Position numbers and translations under genes: made by a program. From assembly GCA_947095585.1 (NCBI GenBank), contig OX352761.1, positions 139,530,277-139,594,276 of the forward strand: 64,000 nucleotides of DNA, written 5' to 3'. Every line of letters starts with the position of its first letter. Position 1 is the stretch's first letter. Positions 38,225 to 48,690 of the stretch are shown piece by piece. This stretch comes from Nephrocerus scutellatus. Taxonomy: Eukaryota > Arthropoda > Insecta > Diptera > Pipunculidae. Below the pieces are notes generated by a model that worked only from the letters and a program-made list of their open reading frames with translations, was not told the origin of the DNA and did no database searches.

Positions 38225-38590
38225 TGTTTACCTCTCTTTCGATTTGAACAAACCATACCCGCACAAAAAGTTGTTAAAGTTGCTGTCGTGGGGAATGCTT
38301 TGCATAAAGAACGCCAAACCAAAAAAACCTTTAAAATATTTAATAATTATATTCACTTTTAAATTAATTTTTTGTAAACAACGATTTACGTCGTCGTCAC
38401 TGAAATGTCAAAAACAAACTGAGAAATTAGTCTGTTTGCCCTCTCATCGCCATCTTGCTAAGTAAACGAAACCATACCCGTCGATTTTCGACGGGAAGCA
38501 AAGTTACAACTTTTAAAATAAAACGTAAACTCAAACCATACTCCGGTTACAGTTTGCAAATAGAACGTCAAAACAAAATAACGACAGTGA
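38225..38590 (-). repeat. Dispersed repeat (GGTACGGTTTG family), copy 2
   Basis: aaaccatacccg near both ends, cgtcgattttcgacggg, and gtttgcaaatagaacgtc: reverse complement of the layout at 7400-7740. Confidence 0.7.
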
Positions 38591-38677
38591 AATTTAACTT
38601 TACTCTGCAAATCAAAAGAGACTATATTAACATAGTTGGGCGATTTTTTTTTTGAAAAAGTCACAATCTGTATGCAG

Positions 38678-40118
38678 TAGGGATGCACATTAAAAAAATA
38701 CATCGATGTTTTTTTCGATGTGATGCATCGTATGGTTACATCGATGTAAGACCGATATATTGAACAATACATCGATATTTGCGATGCATCGAATGTTTTT
38801 TTTATATGGTTTTAACATGCCTGAAAATGAAAGGAAGCAGATGTGTTAGGTCAGTGCTGTCGTTTTCTCTTTTATAAAAGGAGAACACTGTTATTAAATA
38901 TCCTGTTGTTAAATACCTCAATCTACTGTCTTCTGCTGCGAGTGTTGGGACTAAACTTCCTTCAACAACCAAGGTCCTACAAAATCCTCAACTCAAGTAC
39001 AGTCAAAGCTTATTTTTATTTTTTAAAGTATGCACTAAATTATTCTAATGAATTTAATGTACATTTCCATCCAAAAACAAATCTAATCAGAATTCTTTTA
39101 TATGTAGAGAATAATTTTATATTGCCTGCAAAAATAAATACATTTCTGATATTAACAATTACAAAAATGTATCTCAAGTATGTTTATGTACCAAATGTGA
39201 GAAATATTTAAGAAATTCAGATGTAATTTCTGAAGTGTTGGCATATCCAAGAACGCATTAAATTGTTATATTCTGGGTGTAAAGAAATTTAAAAAAGGTT
39301 CATATTAAAACAATAAATTATTTAATTTCTATTTTTGGATCCTCAATTCCAAAAGGCAAGAATTTTATCAAAGACTCGTTTATTTATGAAATAAGAAATA
39401 AGGATGGTAAGTTTTCATTACTATATTTTATTACAATATTAATTAATATGTATGGATATTCGATGTAAATGTATTAAATGTAGTACAGTTAAACATTTAG
39501 GAATGTGATGATATTTCTTATTTCGTAAATGAAGAATGATTATGATATGAAAATGAACAAAGAACCTTTTGGTTTTTATCGTAAAGAAGCTGCAGTAAAG
39601 TAACGAGCGAGGAAAGTGGAGCACTCTTCTGCGAATAATGTACGCTATTTTTTACACAACCAAAACCGGTTTTTCTGCTAAACCGGTTATGCGCAATGCA
39701 AAATTACTCTGTAAATGCGTGGTCGCTGTGATTGCAGTAAATAACAAAAGTATTTTCTATGTTAACACACTACTGTGGATAAAACATTCTTTCGAGGGTA
39801 GGTTATAGCGTAGGAAATAGTCACTTTCATCTATGCTCTTGTAAAAATACTTTTTTAAAACAAAAACAAAGGAACAAATAGCCTGTTGGCTGACAGAGAC
39901 AGATTGAATTAGGGACAACTGACTGGTATTGCGTGTTGCCAAAAGCTTAATATCAAAATAAAATTAGGTAACCTAATTTAAGTTTAGCCATCCGATATAT
40001 TGAACGAAAAACATCGATACATCGAATGTATCGAAGCGTTAAAAATACATCGGTTAAATTCGATGCATCGGTACTACACATCGATTTTTTTTACATCGAT
40101 GTTTAGAGTGCATCCGTA
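38678..40118. mobile_element. hAT-like DNA transposon, 1441 bp, with 8-bp target-site duplication
   Basis: Flanked by identical GTATGCAG at 38670-38677 and 40119-40126. Ends TAGGGATGCAC / GTGCATCCGTA are inverted repeats with one mismatch, and subterminal acatcgatg / gatgcatcg motifs are repeated in both orientations for about 100 bp at each end. 8-bp duplications and (C/T)AGGG-type ends are hAT features. No hAT transposase recognised inside; the 122-codon frame at 38843 is unassigned. 39600-39845 belongs to a dispersed family also found outside the element. Confidence 0.85.
39600..39845 (+). repeat. Dispersed repeat inside the hAT-like element
   Basis: ttctgcgaataatgtacgct..ttttacacaaccaaaac.ggtttttctgct and ggttatagcgtaggaaatag match 59800-60030. 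Confidence 0.8.
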
Positions 40119-40195
40119 GTATGCAGTCTTATTCGAGCGGTAAATGAACATGCGTCACTGCATATATTTTTCAAGTATAACAAAAAAAAAGTGAT

Positions 40196-40566
40196 TATGG
40201 CTGTGTTTTATTTTATGTCGGAACACTCGGAGAGATAATTTAACTGTCAAAATTCAGAGCTCTGTTTTTTTTAATCTCCGAGAAATCTTTTTTCTCTGAA
40301 ACGTTTTTTTACGCTCCTATAATTCTCGGATATGATATTCTTACTTTGAAAAAATATACAGAACCTTTCTTGACAGCTGTAGTTGTTTGTTTCTTTAAAC
40401 ATGAGACATGTTGACTACTATGGAGCATTAAGGCGATAAATAAAACTTTGCTCTTATACTAAAAAAAAACACAGCAGATAATTTTTTTATCTGATCTAAT
40501 CAGAGAAAAAATTATCGGATATATCGGAACTCGGGTTTCTCGGATTTCTCCGACCTATAAAAATGA
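40196..40566 (-). repeat. Fold-back MITE (GTCGGAGAAATC family), copy 4
   Basis: Most complete copy: ggctgtg..tttatgtcggaaca at the left and ctcggatttctccgacctat at the right. Interior ttgacagctgtagttgtttg..actactatggag is the reverse complement of copy 1. Confidence 0.85.
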
Positions 40567-41117
40567 TTATCAAGTCTTCTTAGAAAAAAATCTATATTTG
40601 TGAATATACAAATTTCAACTTTGGAATACGAAATTACAAAATTTACAAAAATTGTTATGAAACTGCAACATAACATTGGCAACACTTACCATGAAACCAG
40701 TACAATAACCATCACTCTCCCACTTTCGCAAATTCTTGTTTTTTCGTCCAGGGTGATTATTGTTGCAATTTGGTTTTTAAATAATTTCAATGATTATGTG
40801 CCAGAAAACCATTTTCCATTTCACTTCGTTTGTAAATTGTTAAATGCGATTAATATAAAACAGAAACTAATAATAATTGACGTTTTGTTCGAAATATTTT
40901 TTCACAAACTATTGGTAAACAGGCGGACTGGTTTTGAAAAATAAAATTATTTGAGAAAAATTGTTTTTCCTTTTTGGATTAATGTTTAGAAGTTCTTGGT
41001 GTAATTGGAAAAATTTAACATTCTTCTGAGCAGCGGTTAAGTTGTTTCGACTAAGGTATATATACATATATAGCTTCTGCTTTTAAGAGTTTCATTGATT
41101 TGTTTAGTACCAATGCT

Positions 41118-41264
41118 ATGGCGGCTGCTTCTTCTGTTTGTCAGAACCTAGATTCCCGCAGCGAATCCGACAAGTGCGGCTTTGACAAACTGACCGACAA
41201 CGACGACCACGACAAACGCGACGAAGACACCACGGACGACAACGAAAGCAGGAGCGGCGGCTGA
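41118..41264 (+). CDS. Unassigned small ORF in a GC-rich patch
   Basis: 48-codon frame starting MAAASSVCQNLDSRSESD, then rich in Asp, Lys and Thr, with G at -3 and +4 of the ATG. Base composition is clearly richer in G and C than the surroundings. An upstream ATG in another frame overlaps it. Family not recognised. It may be an exon, an upstream ORF of a leader, or chance. Confidence 0.2.
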   Translation: MAAASSVCQNLDSRSESDKCGFDKLTDNDDHDKRDEDTTDDNESRSGG

Positions 41265-41676
41265 TTTGACACCAATGATTCGATTAAAATTTGAGCTACT
41301 GTTTCAGGTGCTAACACGACGGCTGCTGTCCGTGTAGAAGACGAACAAAATGATGGCGACGATGAAGAGAAAAAATTATTTTTATTTTCTTTTTTCACAT
41401 GGCGAACGAAACACTGCTTCTGTTCCCCATAACTGAGGCGATTATTGGATTTATTGGAAATATGTTCACTTGCTTCAGTTATTTTCAATTAAAATGCCTT
41501 TAATTAACAATCAAAATTTTTACTTGGTTTCGGTTTCGGCACGTAGCGGCGATTTTTCTTTACAACTTTTTATTTTCTGTCGACCAATCTGAATCTGAAA
41601 TTAGAAATGGAATATTTTGACTTTGAGCAAGTTTTCATTGGAAGCTTTGAGACATATACGCACGCACACTTCAACA

Positions 41677-41716
41677 ATGAGCGCTGACGAAGTGGCCATT
41701 TTATTTATCCGAGAAG
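41677..41716 (+). CDS. Candidate initial micro-exon with splice donor
   Basis: ATG in a good fly context (caacaATG) opens MSADEVAILFIRE and runs straight into a strong donor, GAAG|gtaaga. If it were spliced to the acceptor at 44441 the frame would close after four more codons, making it an upstream ORF in a raps leader; otherwise it starts an unseen gene. Unproven. Confidence 0.22.
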
Positions 41717-42350
41717 GTAAGAATGGTTTTGGAATAATAATTGTACTAGATCGCGAAAGTGGTCGACAAAACAATTTTTAACCTGAAATGCGTTCGAAAA
41801 TATAGAACAAATTATGCTTTTTAAAAAAATATTCAAATATATTAAGTTCTTGACTTAATGGACTGAATTGGGATTATTCTCACGACAAAACCGAACGAAA
41901 AGCTTAGCTAATTTCTCTCATTCTTTAATTTACTCTTAATGAACTTTAGCAACTACTTGCATTTTACATAATTTCTCTTAGTTGTCAAATTTCCTCACCG
42001 AATGTCTGACTTCACTAAACTTCACGATTTCACGAAATCACATTATGGTCACAGCATACGAATTGCATGTAATGGGTCGTTCACATCAGCTAAATTAATC
42101 CAACTCAAGTCCATTATAGTTGGCTCTTTATTCAAATAAACCTCCTCTCGAGGTAACTTATTTTATTTCTTTGCCTTGCAAGAAAAATCTAATTCGGTTT
42201 CCAAAATTACAAAGATATGTGAGAAAGATACAATTTATACTTCGAATTTGTTGTCGATTTAAGTTTATATATGGAATCAATTCGGACGATTTTATATTTA
42301 TTTATGATGGCGGCAAATAAGTCTTCGTTTCGGAAACAGCCTGAGAACTC

Positions 42351-42580
42351 GGAGGAGTCTTTATATGAGACACTGCAAATGATTGGAATTGAATCGTTGT
42401 CATGTTTGTATATTGTTTTGTTGACTTATGAGTTAAAAAAATGTAAACGTTTGTTGACTATTGTCCTAAAATTTCTACCAACAAACCGAAAAAAAAACCA
42501 AAATGGATTTTTGAAGGATTCTTTACATGAGATACGGCTAATAATCGGCACTTAATCATTGTCATGTTTGTTTAATGAGC
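42351..42580 (+). repeat. Diverged direct repeat, period about 162 bp
   Basis: gtctttatatgagacactgc...atcgttgtcatgtttgt near 42357 recurs as attctttacatgagatacgg...atcattgtcatgtttgt near 42519. Confidence 0.65.
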
Positions 42581-42970
42581 GTATGGAACTAACTTGGTAC
42601 TTTATCAAAATGTGATATTATGAATAAAAACTTTTTAAATCAAATTTTAATTTGCAAAATTATTTTTCAAAGACTGGATTAATGAGTTCAAAGAAGTACA
42701 AATATGTATTATAAAAAATCGTCGTATAACGCGATCGGTGTATCTTATCTTTTATTTATGTTGAATTCAAATTGTTCGTTTTCCCTTAAAAAACAATCGA
42801 TCTGTGTTCACTGAAAGTACCGCGACTTTTCTTCAAGAACACATATTACACACCCATGCAACAAAAAAATTTAAACAAAAGATTCTCGCTTTTCGTGTTC
42901 GATTTGCTGAGAACAACTTAAAGCTCTGACAAAGATTTCTAAAAATGAAAAAAAAGAACGACTTTATTAG

Positions 42971-43245
42971 GCGTATTTTATATGCCGAGGAATAAGGAAT
43001 TCGAATGTCAAAACCAGCAAAACAGCAGGTTTTATTATTCCAGAGAAGGAATAAGATAGTGCAATTGGTGTTGTAAGCTGTATTTTATTTGCCGAGGAAT
43101 AAGGAATTACAACAACAATTGCACTTCCTTCTTTGTAATAAGAAAACCTGCTGTTTGCCTGGTTTTGACATTCGAATTCCTTATTCCTCGGCAAATAAAA
43201 TACAGCTGTAATTCCTTATTCCTCGGCAAATAAAATACAGCTTAT
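42971..43245. repeat. Nested palindromic MITE (GCCGAGGAATAAGG family)
   Basis: The motif gccgaggaataaggaatt occurs at 42984 and 43091, and inverted at about 43176 and 43209. The outer arm (...gaatgtcaaaaccagcaaaa, cagcaggttttattatt) pairs with 43110-43202, so the whole would fold into a long hairpin with a second pair of ends set inside and at the edge. Confidence 0.85.
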
Positions 43246-43364
43246 ATGTGCATTTGCAAGGGACCTATAAATATTCCTAAAATTTTAAGTGTTATTTACA
43301 GTGCCCTCATAATGTAAAAATAATCTTAAAAATAATATAAAGTTGTAACAAACATTTTTTCAAA
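43246..43364. other. No feature
   Basis: Short AT-rich spacer. Confidence 0.5.
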
Positions 43365-43570
43365 TTTTCTTTATTAACTTCGCGGGTGAGTTTTTATGTT
43401 AGTTTGTGGCTGGCTAGCCAAATCTTGTAATACATTTTTAATCCATTTCCTAAAATCCGATTTTATTCAAACATTACACACAAGTGTATCTCTGGTACAC
43501 TCTCTATAAAAAGTTGACAGTGACTGGAACTCAGGGTCGATGGTCTCCCATATAAATTTCTTAAAAAATA
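43365..43570 (-). repeat. Interspersed repeat (TTAATATAGAG family), inverted copy
   Basis: aaattttctttattaacttc, then gcgggtgag...taaaatccgattttattcaa..acacacaagtgtatctctgg and near the end tggtctcccatataaattt. Confidence 0.75.
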
Positions 43571-44010
43571 CTCGTGGGTATGTTTAAGTTAGGCTAGGTT
43601 AAGGTGGCTGTCAGTGAATCCTATACATTTAGACCAGTAATTGTCCATTATAATACCACACGGATCAGGAAAAATTCATTCCACCTACATGAGATCGTCG
43701 TTGTAGAAGAAAGCTCCCGTATTGAGTTTACGCTTTTGGGAGAGGGCTGGACAAGTACAGAATAGATGGACGATGATATCCTCCTCCTCCTCATCTATGC
43801 AGCTACTGCAGAAGACTCCAAGTCTTACTCGAGGCCTGCCTATGAGACACTGATGAGACCTACAATAGCACCGATGTGCGATCTTTTTTGAGAGATCTTA
43901 ACACTTGGAGCGTTTCGGATCCAGCTTAGGCCAGATCTGATTTTCGCTATGCAAGTTGTACCGTTTGACCACATATTCGTGGGTATACTTAAGGAGCATC
44001 TCCGATGACA
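43571..44010 (-). mobile_element. 3' end of a non-LTR retrotransposon with zinc knuckle
   Basis: Minus strand: HQCLIGRPRVRLGVF then CSSCIDEEEEDIIVHLFCTC then PALSQKR, i.e. the C-x2-C...H-x4-C end after RNase H. The 3' UTR contains a ctaacctt/aggctaggttaagg run. Confidence 0.8.
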
Positions 44011-44441
44011 ATACTTTCTATTAAAATTTGAAAGGCCAACAATTATTTTTTTTCGAAATTAACTCGATTTTATGTGTATGTGTTTTTTTATTTATACTGA
44101 AGTTGATTTACTAAAATTCTGACATTTGCAAAATTTTTCACCTAATATCAACAAATATTTGACAATTTTATCGAAATGTTGCCAACTGCTTTCTGTATTT
44201 CTTATGAAAAAATTTAGAATTTTGAATTTTATTAACTAAAAGCAAGAAGCCAAGGTCACTATAAGTTAGACAATTAAATGTGGTGATTATATATATATAA
44301 CAACCCTGGTAAACATTCACGAAAGTAGTGTTGATGTTTTTATGTGACTTTTGTGAATCATTTCATAAACATTGACGGGGAAGTTTTAGCATCGTAACGG
44401 CCGTGACGTTTTTGTTAAATGTTTTTCTTATTTTTGGACAG
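44011..44441. other. No gene recognised upstream of raps
   Basis: AT-rich; would contain part of the raps promoter or leader intron if the leader is spliced. Confidence 0.4.
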
Positions 44442-44675
44442 AGAATTATCTTTAGGAAAAAGCAGAAAGTAGGCAGCTGTAAAATCTTCAACTGATTGAA
44501 TAGTAAGGATTATTTATTAGGAATTATTCAAAACTAATTATAACTTGCTTTTTGAGGTGAATTTCGACTAACAACAACAGCAACAGCATTTTGGTGTAGT
44601 GACTACGATTAGCTGGGTGAAGCAATAAGTTGGCAATCGTACTGAAAAAATAGGAGTGCCCCACGAGCGACAACC
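44442..44675 (+). other. Candidate 5' UTR of raps, with a possible splice acceptor
   Basis: A pyrimidine-rich run ending in ggacag at 44441 looks like a 3' splice site, so the raps coding exon may carry a short spliced leader. No TATA box or initiator was convincing nearby. Inference only; an unspliced leader is equally possible. Confidence 0.25.
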
Positions 44676-46703
44676 ATGTCGTCGCTTTCCGCAAGTGCCG
44701 AGAATATAACATCATGTGACCAGAATCAACAACAAAACGCAGGTGGAGAAGGATCCTCAATGTGTCTCGAGTTGGCTCTAGAAGGGGAGCGGCTCTGTAA
44801 AGCTGGCGACTGCCGAGCAGGCGTCGCTTTTTTTCAAGCAGCGATACAGGCTGGCACTGACGATCTTCGCACCCTGAGTGCCATATATAGTCAGCTGGGG
44901 AATGCGTATTTCTATTTGGGTGATTATTCAAAAGCAATGCAGTACCATAAGTTAGACCTAACGTTAGCCCGTTCTATGAACGACAAATTGGGCGAGGCCA
45001 AATCATCGGGAAATCTGGGAAACACGTTGAAAGTCATGGGACGGTTCGACGAGGCGGCAATTTGTTGCGATCGCCATTTAACACTGGCTCGGCAGTTGGG
45101 CGATAAACTCTCGGAGGGGAGAGCTCTGTACAATTTGGGTAATGTGTATCATGCTAAGGGCAAAAATATGGGCCAACGCAATCCAGGAGACTTCAGCGAC
45201 GAAGTTAAGGAAGCTCTCACAAAGGCTGTGGACTTCTACCAGGAGAATCTTAAGCTTATGCGTGATCTGGGAGACCGTGGCGCACAAGGTCGAGCATGCG
45301 GAAATCTCGGTAATACTTATTACTTGTTGGGGGACTTTCAGGCTGCTATCGAACATCATCAGGAACGTCTGCGAATAGCTCGTGAGTTTGGTGACAAAGC
45401 AGCGGAACGCAGAGCTAACAGCAATCTAGGAAACTCGCATATATTTTTGGGACAGTTCGAAGAGGCGGCAGACCACTATAAGCGTACACTTTCACTGGCC
45501 GTTGAGTTGGGAGAGCGCGAAGTGGAAGCGCAATCGTGCTACAGCCTAGGCAACACGTATACCCTCTTGCGAGAGTTTGCTACTGCAATTGATTACCACC
45601 ACAGGCATCTAGCTATTGCTCAGGAGCTCGGTGACCGTGTTGGAGAAGCTCGTGCATGTTGGAGTCTGGGAAATGCTCATTCTGCTATAGGAAATCATGA
45701 AAAAGCATTGGAATTTGCCGAATCCCATCACCAGCTGGCCAAAGAACTCTCCGATCCTGTAGGCGAGTCCACAGCAAAATTGAATATCGCTGATTTACGG
45801 AAAATTCTGTCACTGCCTGATCTGAGTCCGAGCGAGGACGACAACAGATCGTTTGCATCGGATATAACGCCAACTCAATCCTCAACGGAATCAAATAATA
45901 CTCAGGGAAGCAATGGACGAATGGTAAGAGTGCGACGTCAGAGCATGGAACAATTAGATTTGATAAAAATAACGCCAGACGGCAAGCGACAACAGCAACA
46001 TCAGGACCAGGACAAAACCACCAATCCCACTGCTCAACCATCGTCAACAACTGCGACAGGTGCTGTTGTCGGTAAATTAAACGGCAACGACGATGACTTC
46101 TTTGAGATGCTTTCGCGATCACAAAGTAAACGAATGGACGACCAGCGATGTTCAATCAAAATAACCAAAAATTCAGCAATCGTCGGCGGCGCACAACCAG
46201 CCCAACAACAACAACAAACAAGAAAGCCACTATCTCAACAGAATTCCATATCAGCAGCTAACGTGAGCAATTATGATTCAACAACTAGTGCTAGTGGATC
46301 TTTGCCAGGACTTAAGTCTACAGCGGGAGGAAGTGGAAGTGCCGCTGTTGGTACAGCTGCTGGTCCACATCCACATCGTCATCATCCACAGCTGGCTCGC
46401 AGTGCAACTACTACACAACAACCGGACGATGCATTTCTGGATATGTTGATGCGATGTCAGAGCTCACGTCTCGAGGAGCAAAGGTCTGAGTTGCCGCGAC
46501 CAAATATTACAATGGACGCAGAAACACCAGCGGCACGGGGTCGTGGCTCTCGCAACGGCGCCGGCGGAACTACAGTTCCGGACGAAGACTTCTTCTCGCT
46601 AATCATGAAGGTTCAGAGTGGCCGCATGGAAGACCAAAGAGCAGCTATACCTTTTGGCACTGGAGCCAATAATCGCAATGGCAACGGACCACAACAGCCA
46701 TAA
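44676..46703 (+). CDS. raps: Partner of inscuteable / rapsynoid (LGN/GPSM-family spindle-orientation adaptor)
   Basis: Intact 675-aa single-exon frame. Residues about 30-375 are tetratricopeptide repeats with the recurring LGN signature (SNLGNS, YSLGNT and similar). Three GoLoco motifs follow near residues 470-492, 583-606 and 635-658; each starts D-D/E-x-F and ends in the D/E-Q-R triad that contacts the nucleotide on Gai-GDP. In known family members the TPRs bind Inscuteable or Mud/NuMA at the cell cortex and the GoLocos bind Gai, which orients the spindle in asymmetric division. The linker holds RVRRQSMEQLDLIKITP; Ser423 matches the position of the Aurora-A site of Drosophila Pins (family knowledge from memory). 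The linker and C-terminus are rich in Gln, Ser and Gly. The start was chosen because an in-frame TGA lies ten codons upstream of the ATG and the context (acaaccATG) is good. A nearby AATAAA follows at 46730. This is the clearest gene in the window. Confidence 0.96.
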   Translation: MSSLSASAENITSCDQNQQQNAGGEGSSMCLELALEGERLCKAGDCRAGVAFFQAAIQAGTDDLRTLSAIYSQLGNAYFYLGDYSKAMQYHKLDLTLARSMNDKLGEAKSSGNLGNTLKVMGRFDEAAICCDRHLTLARQLGDKLSEGRALYNLGNVYHAKGKNMGQRNPGDFSDEVKEALTKAVDFYQENLKLMRDLGDRGAQGRACGNLGNTYYLLGDFQAAIEHHQERLRIAREFGDKAAERRANSNLGNSHIFLGQFEEAADHYKRTLSLAVELGEREVEAQSCYSLGNTYTLLREFATAIDYHHRHLAIAQELGDRVGEARACWSLGNAHSAIGNHEKALEFAESHHQLAKELSDPVGESTAKLNIADLRKILSLPDLSPSEDDNRSFASDITPTQSSTESNNTQGSNGRMVRVRRQSMEQLDLIKITPDGKRQQQHQDQDKTTNPTAQPSSTTATGAVVGKLNGNDDDFFEMLSRSQSKRMDDQRCSIKITKNSAIVGGAQPAQQQQQTRKPLSQQNSISAANVSNYDSTTSASGSLPGLKSTAGGSGSAAVGTAAGPHPHRHHPQLARSATTTQQPDDAFLDMLMRCQSSRLEEQRSELPRPNITMDAETPAARGRGSRNGAGGTTVPDEDFFSLIMKVQSGRMEDQRAAIPFGTGANNRNGNGPQQP

Positions 46704-46729
46704 CCACAGCAACCGAATCCAAAGTAGAT

Positions 46730-46735
46730 AATAAA
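46730..46735 (+). terminator. Candidate poly(A) signal of raps
   Basis: First AATAAA after the raps stop codon, 27 bp downstream. More AT-rich sequence follows, so longer 3' ends are possible. Confidence 0.4.
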
Positions 46736-46739
46736 TACA

Positions 46740-47715
46740 TTTTCCAATTTTCAGTCTTCTAACAAGCAAATCAATGACTTGTTCCATTTGAACATTAAAC
46801 ACGAACAAAAGTTAATGAGACATTTGCATTTAAAAAACAGAAACCATAAAAATTAACAAATTCCGAGAAAACTAGATGTCCATTTTGATCAACATTATGT
46901 GCATTTTGCAAATACAAAAGTGATACATCCTACATTCAACTCAATGGCTAAACTAACTGTATGTACATATAAGGGTAACCATTTGCAACAAAAAAGTATG
47001 GACTTCTCTCCTCAATTGAATCCAAAAAATTCTCAGTAATTAACTCTGCTCTGTAATCATGTTGTGATGTATCTTAACAAAATTGTATGCGTTTAGTTAC
47101 TGTATTGGCAGCAAAGGAACTTGCTAAATGGAATAGATACCAATAATATAACAATATAATAATAACTGAGTAAATTAATTCTTATACATTCGTAGCATGC
47201 TAAAGGTTAACACAATTTGTATCAAATTTCCTGGTAAAACAAGTGCTGCTGCTTACTAGCTGAATTGTCCTAAAGTTTGCAAATTCCATCAATCGAGTTG
47301 CATCATGTAAGAGGACTGACATTTTTCTACGCATTTTTGTATTATTTAATTAATTGCTTTGTAATGTGGGACTTTTCAGACGCTTTTCTGCATTCCGCAT
47401 GTCTTTACAATATATTTTGTCACTTATACAATATTCTTACTCCTTACAACACACTTCCTTCCTAACTCTTGACCATAATGAACTAAAATAACATCTTTGC
47501 ATTTTATATAACATATTCTTCTTCTTATTATTATTATTATTATTAACATTTTATTGTAATATTTTTATGAATATTTTAACATTATCGAGAAAAATTAAAC
47601 AACAAATCTAAACGAAGAACACAAATACAAAAATTAAAAGTATATTTACCAATTCATGATTATATTGATATTTACAAAAAATTCTACATTGAGTTGTTTT
47701 ATTTTGAACTGGGAC
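46740..47715. other. raps 3' flank, no other gene
   Basis: AT-rich, with an (ATT)n run at 47525-47544. Could hold longer raps 3' UTR forms. Confidence 0.5.
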
Positions 47716-47717
47716 TC

Positions 47718-48690
47718 ATGTAAATCGTCATCGCCTATGCGGATGACTTTGCTATTGCCGTTTCATGAAAACAACTTAATACCCTGAAAGAACTCTTACA
47801 GAATGCTCTCTTAACAAGCCAACTAGATGGGCAGATCATTGTTGTTTTGGGAGTAAACCCCTCAACAGAACTCGACTCTTCACTAGAAAATATAAAATTC
47901 CACATGTTGACCCACCATATATAAAGGGCACAAGCTTATCCTTCTCTGATAAAGTCAAATATCTGGATGTCATTCTAGACAGAAAGCTAAGCTGGAAACC
48001 AAATATACAAGAAAGAAGACACAAATTAACAATATTAGGTCTTCAACCCCATTGTTGGGGTTGGCTATATACATATATCGGTAATAAGACCTACACTTCT
48101 GTACGGTGTGGTTGTCTGGTTGTCTGGTGGAGTGCCTTAGACACAGCAGTAAATCGCGACAAGCTAAGCAAAGTCCAACGATCGGCATACTGTTCAACCA
48201 AACACCACTGGACATTTTTAGCAAACAAGTTGCTACTAGCGCGGCTTTTCGCCTCAATGCAACCTCCCATTGGACAAGAAATGAATTCGGACACTCCTCT
48301 GTTCTGAGTTTATTCAGAGTTCCACCAGTAGTTCCACCGCAACAACTGCTCAACAATAACTTCCAGGTCATCATATCCACCAGATCACTGTGGGAAGAAG
48401 GTTCTATCTTGGAAGATGAATCGATCAGTTCTTATACTGACGGCTCAAAATGTTGATGATGTTGGGGTAGGCGGTGGTGTTTTCTCAAAAAGGCTAAATA
48501 ATATTAGTCGAGTAGTTATAGTCGAGCTGCTTTCAGATCCCTATAATCAGTCTCTAAGAAAACTTTTGTAGCCCTAGACTGCCGATCATCTCTCAGGGAG
48601 ATGGCGGGGTGCAGTTCAATATTCACATGTACTTGGTGCCGGGACATAGAGACATTCTGGGAAACCCCCAAAAGATCCTCAAAAGACCCC
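47718..48690 (+). mobile_element. Non-LTR retrotransposon relic: RT YADD, thumb, RNase H (family C)
   Basis: VIAYADDFAIAV at 47727 (RT catalytic motif), then KYLDVILDRKLSWKPNIQER, a worn thumb (LDTAVNRDKLSKVQRSAY), SYTDGSK and GGGVFSK (RNase H), then YLVPGHRDILGN. Frame changes and stops break it in many places. Confidence 0.85.

Larger units (their letters stand above)
40567..42350. other. No confirmed gene
   Basis: Two small candidate exons (41118-41264, 41677-41716) are listed separately; the rest shows nothing. Confidence 0.45.

Noticed and set aside
38843..39211. 122-codon frame in the hAT-like element as its transposase
   Set aside because: No hAT dimerisation or catalytic motif could be recognised; AT-rich composition explains the open frame.
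41141..41488. 115-codon serine-rich frame on the minus strand
   Set aside because: Low-complexity antisense of a GC-rich patch; no domain and no splice or start support.
43571..43610. Telomere-like ttaggctaggttaagg run as an internal telomere repeat
   Set aside because: Only two degenerate units, and it falls in the 3' UTR of a LINE end.
45685..46155. 156-codon minus-strand frame inside raps
   Set aside because: Shadow of the raps coding strand; no family resemblance.
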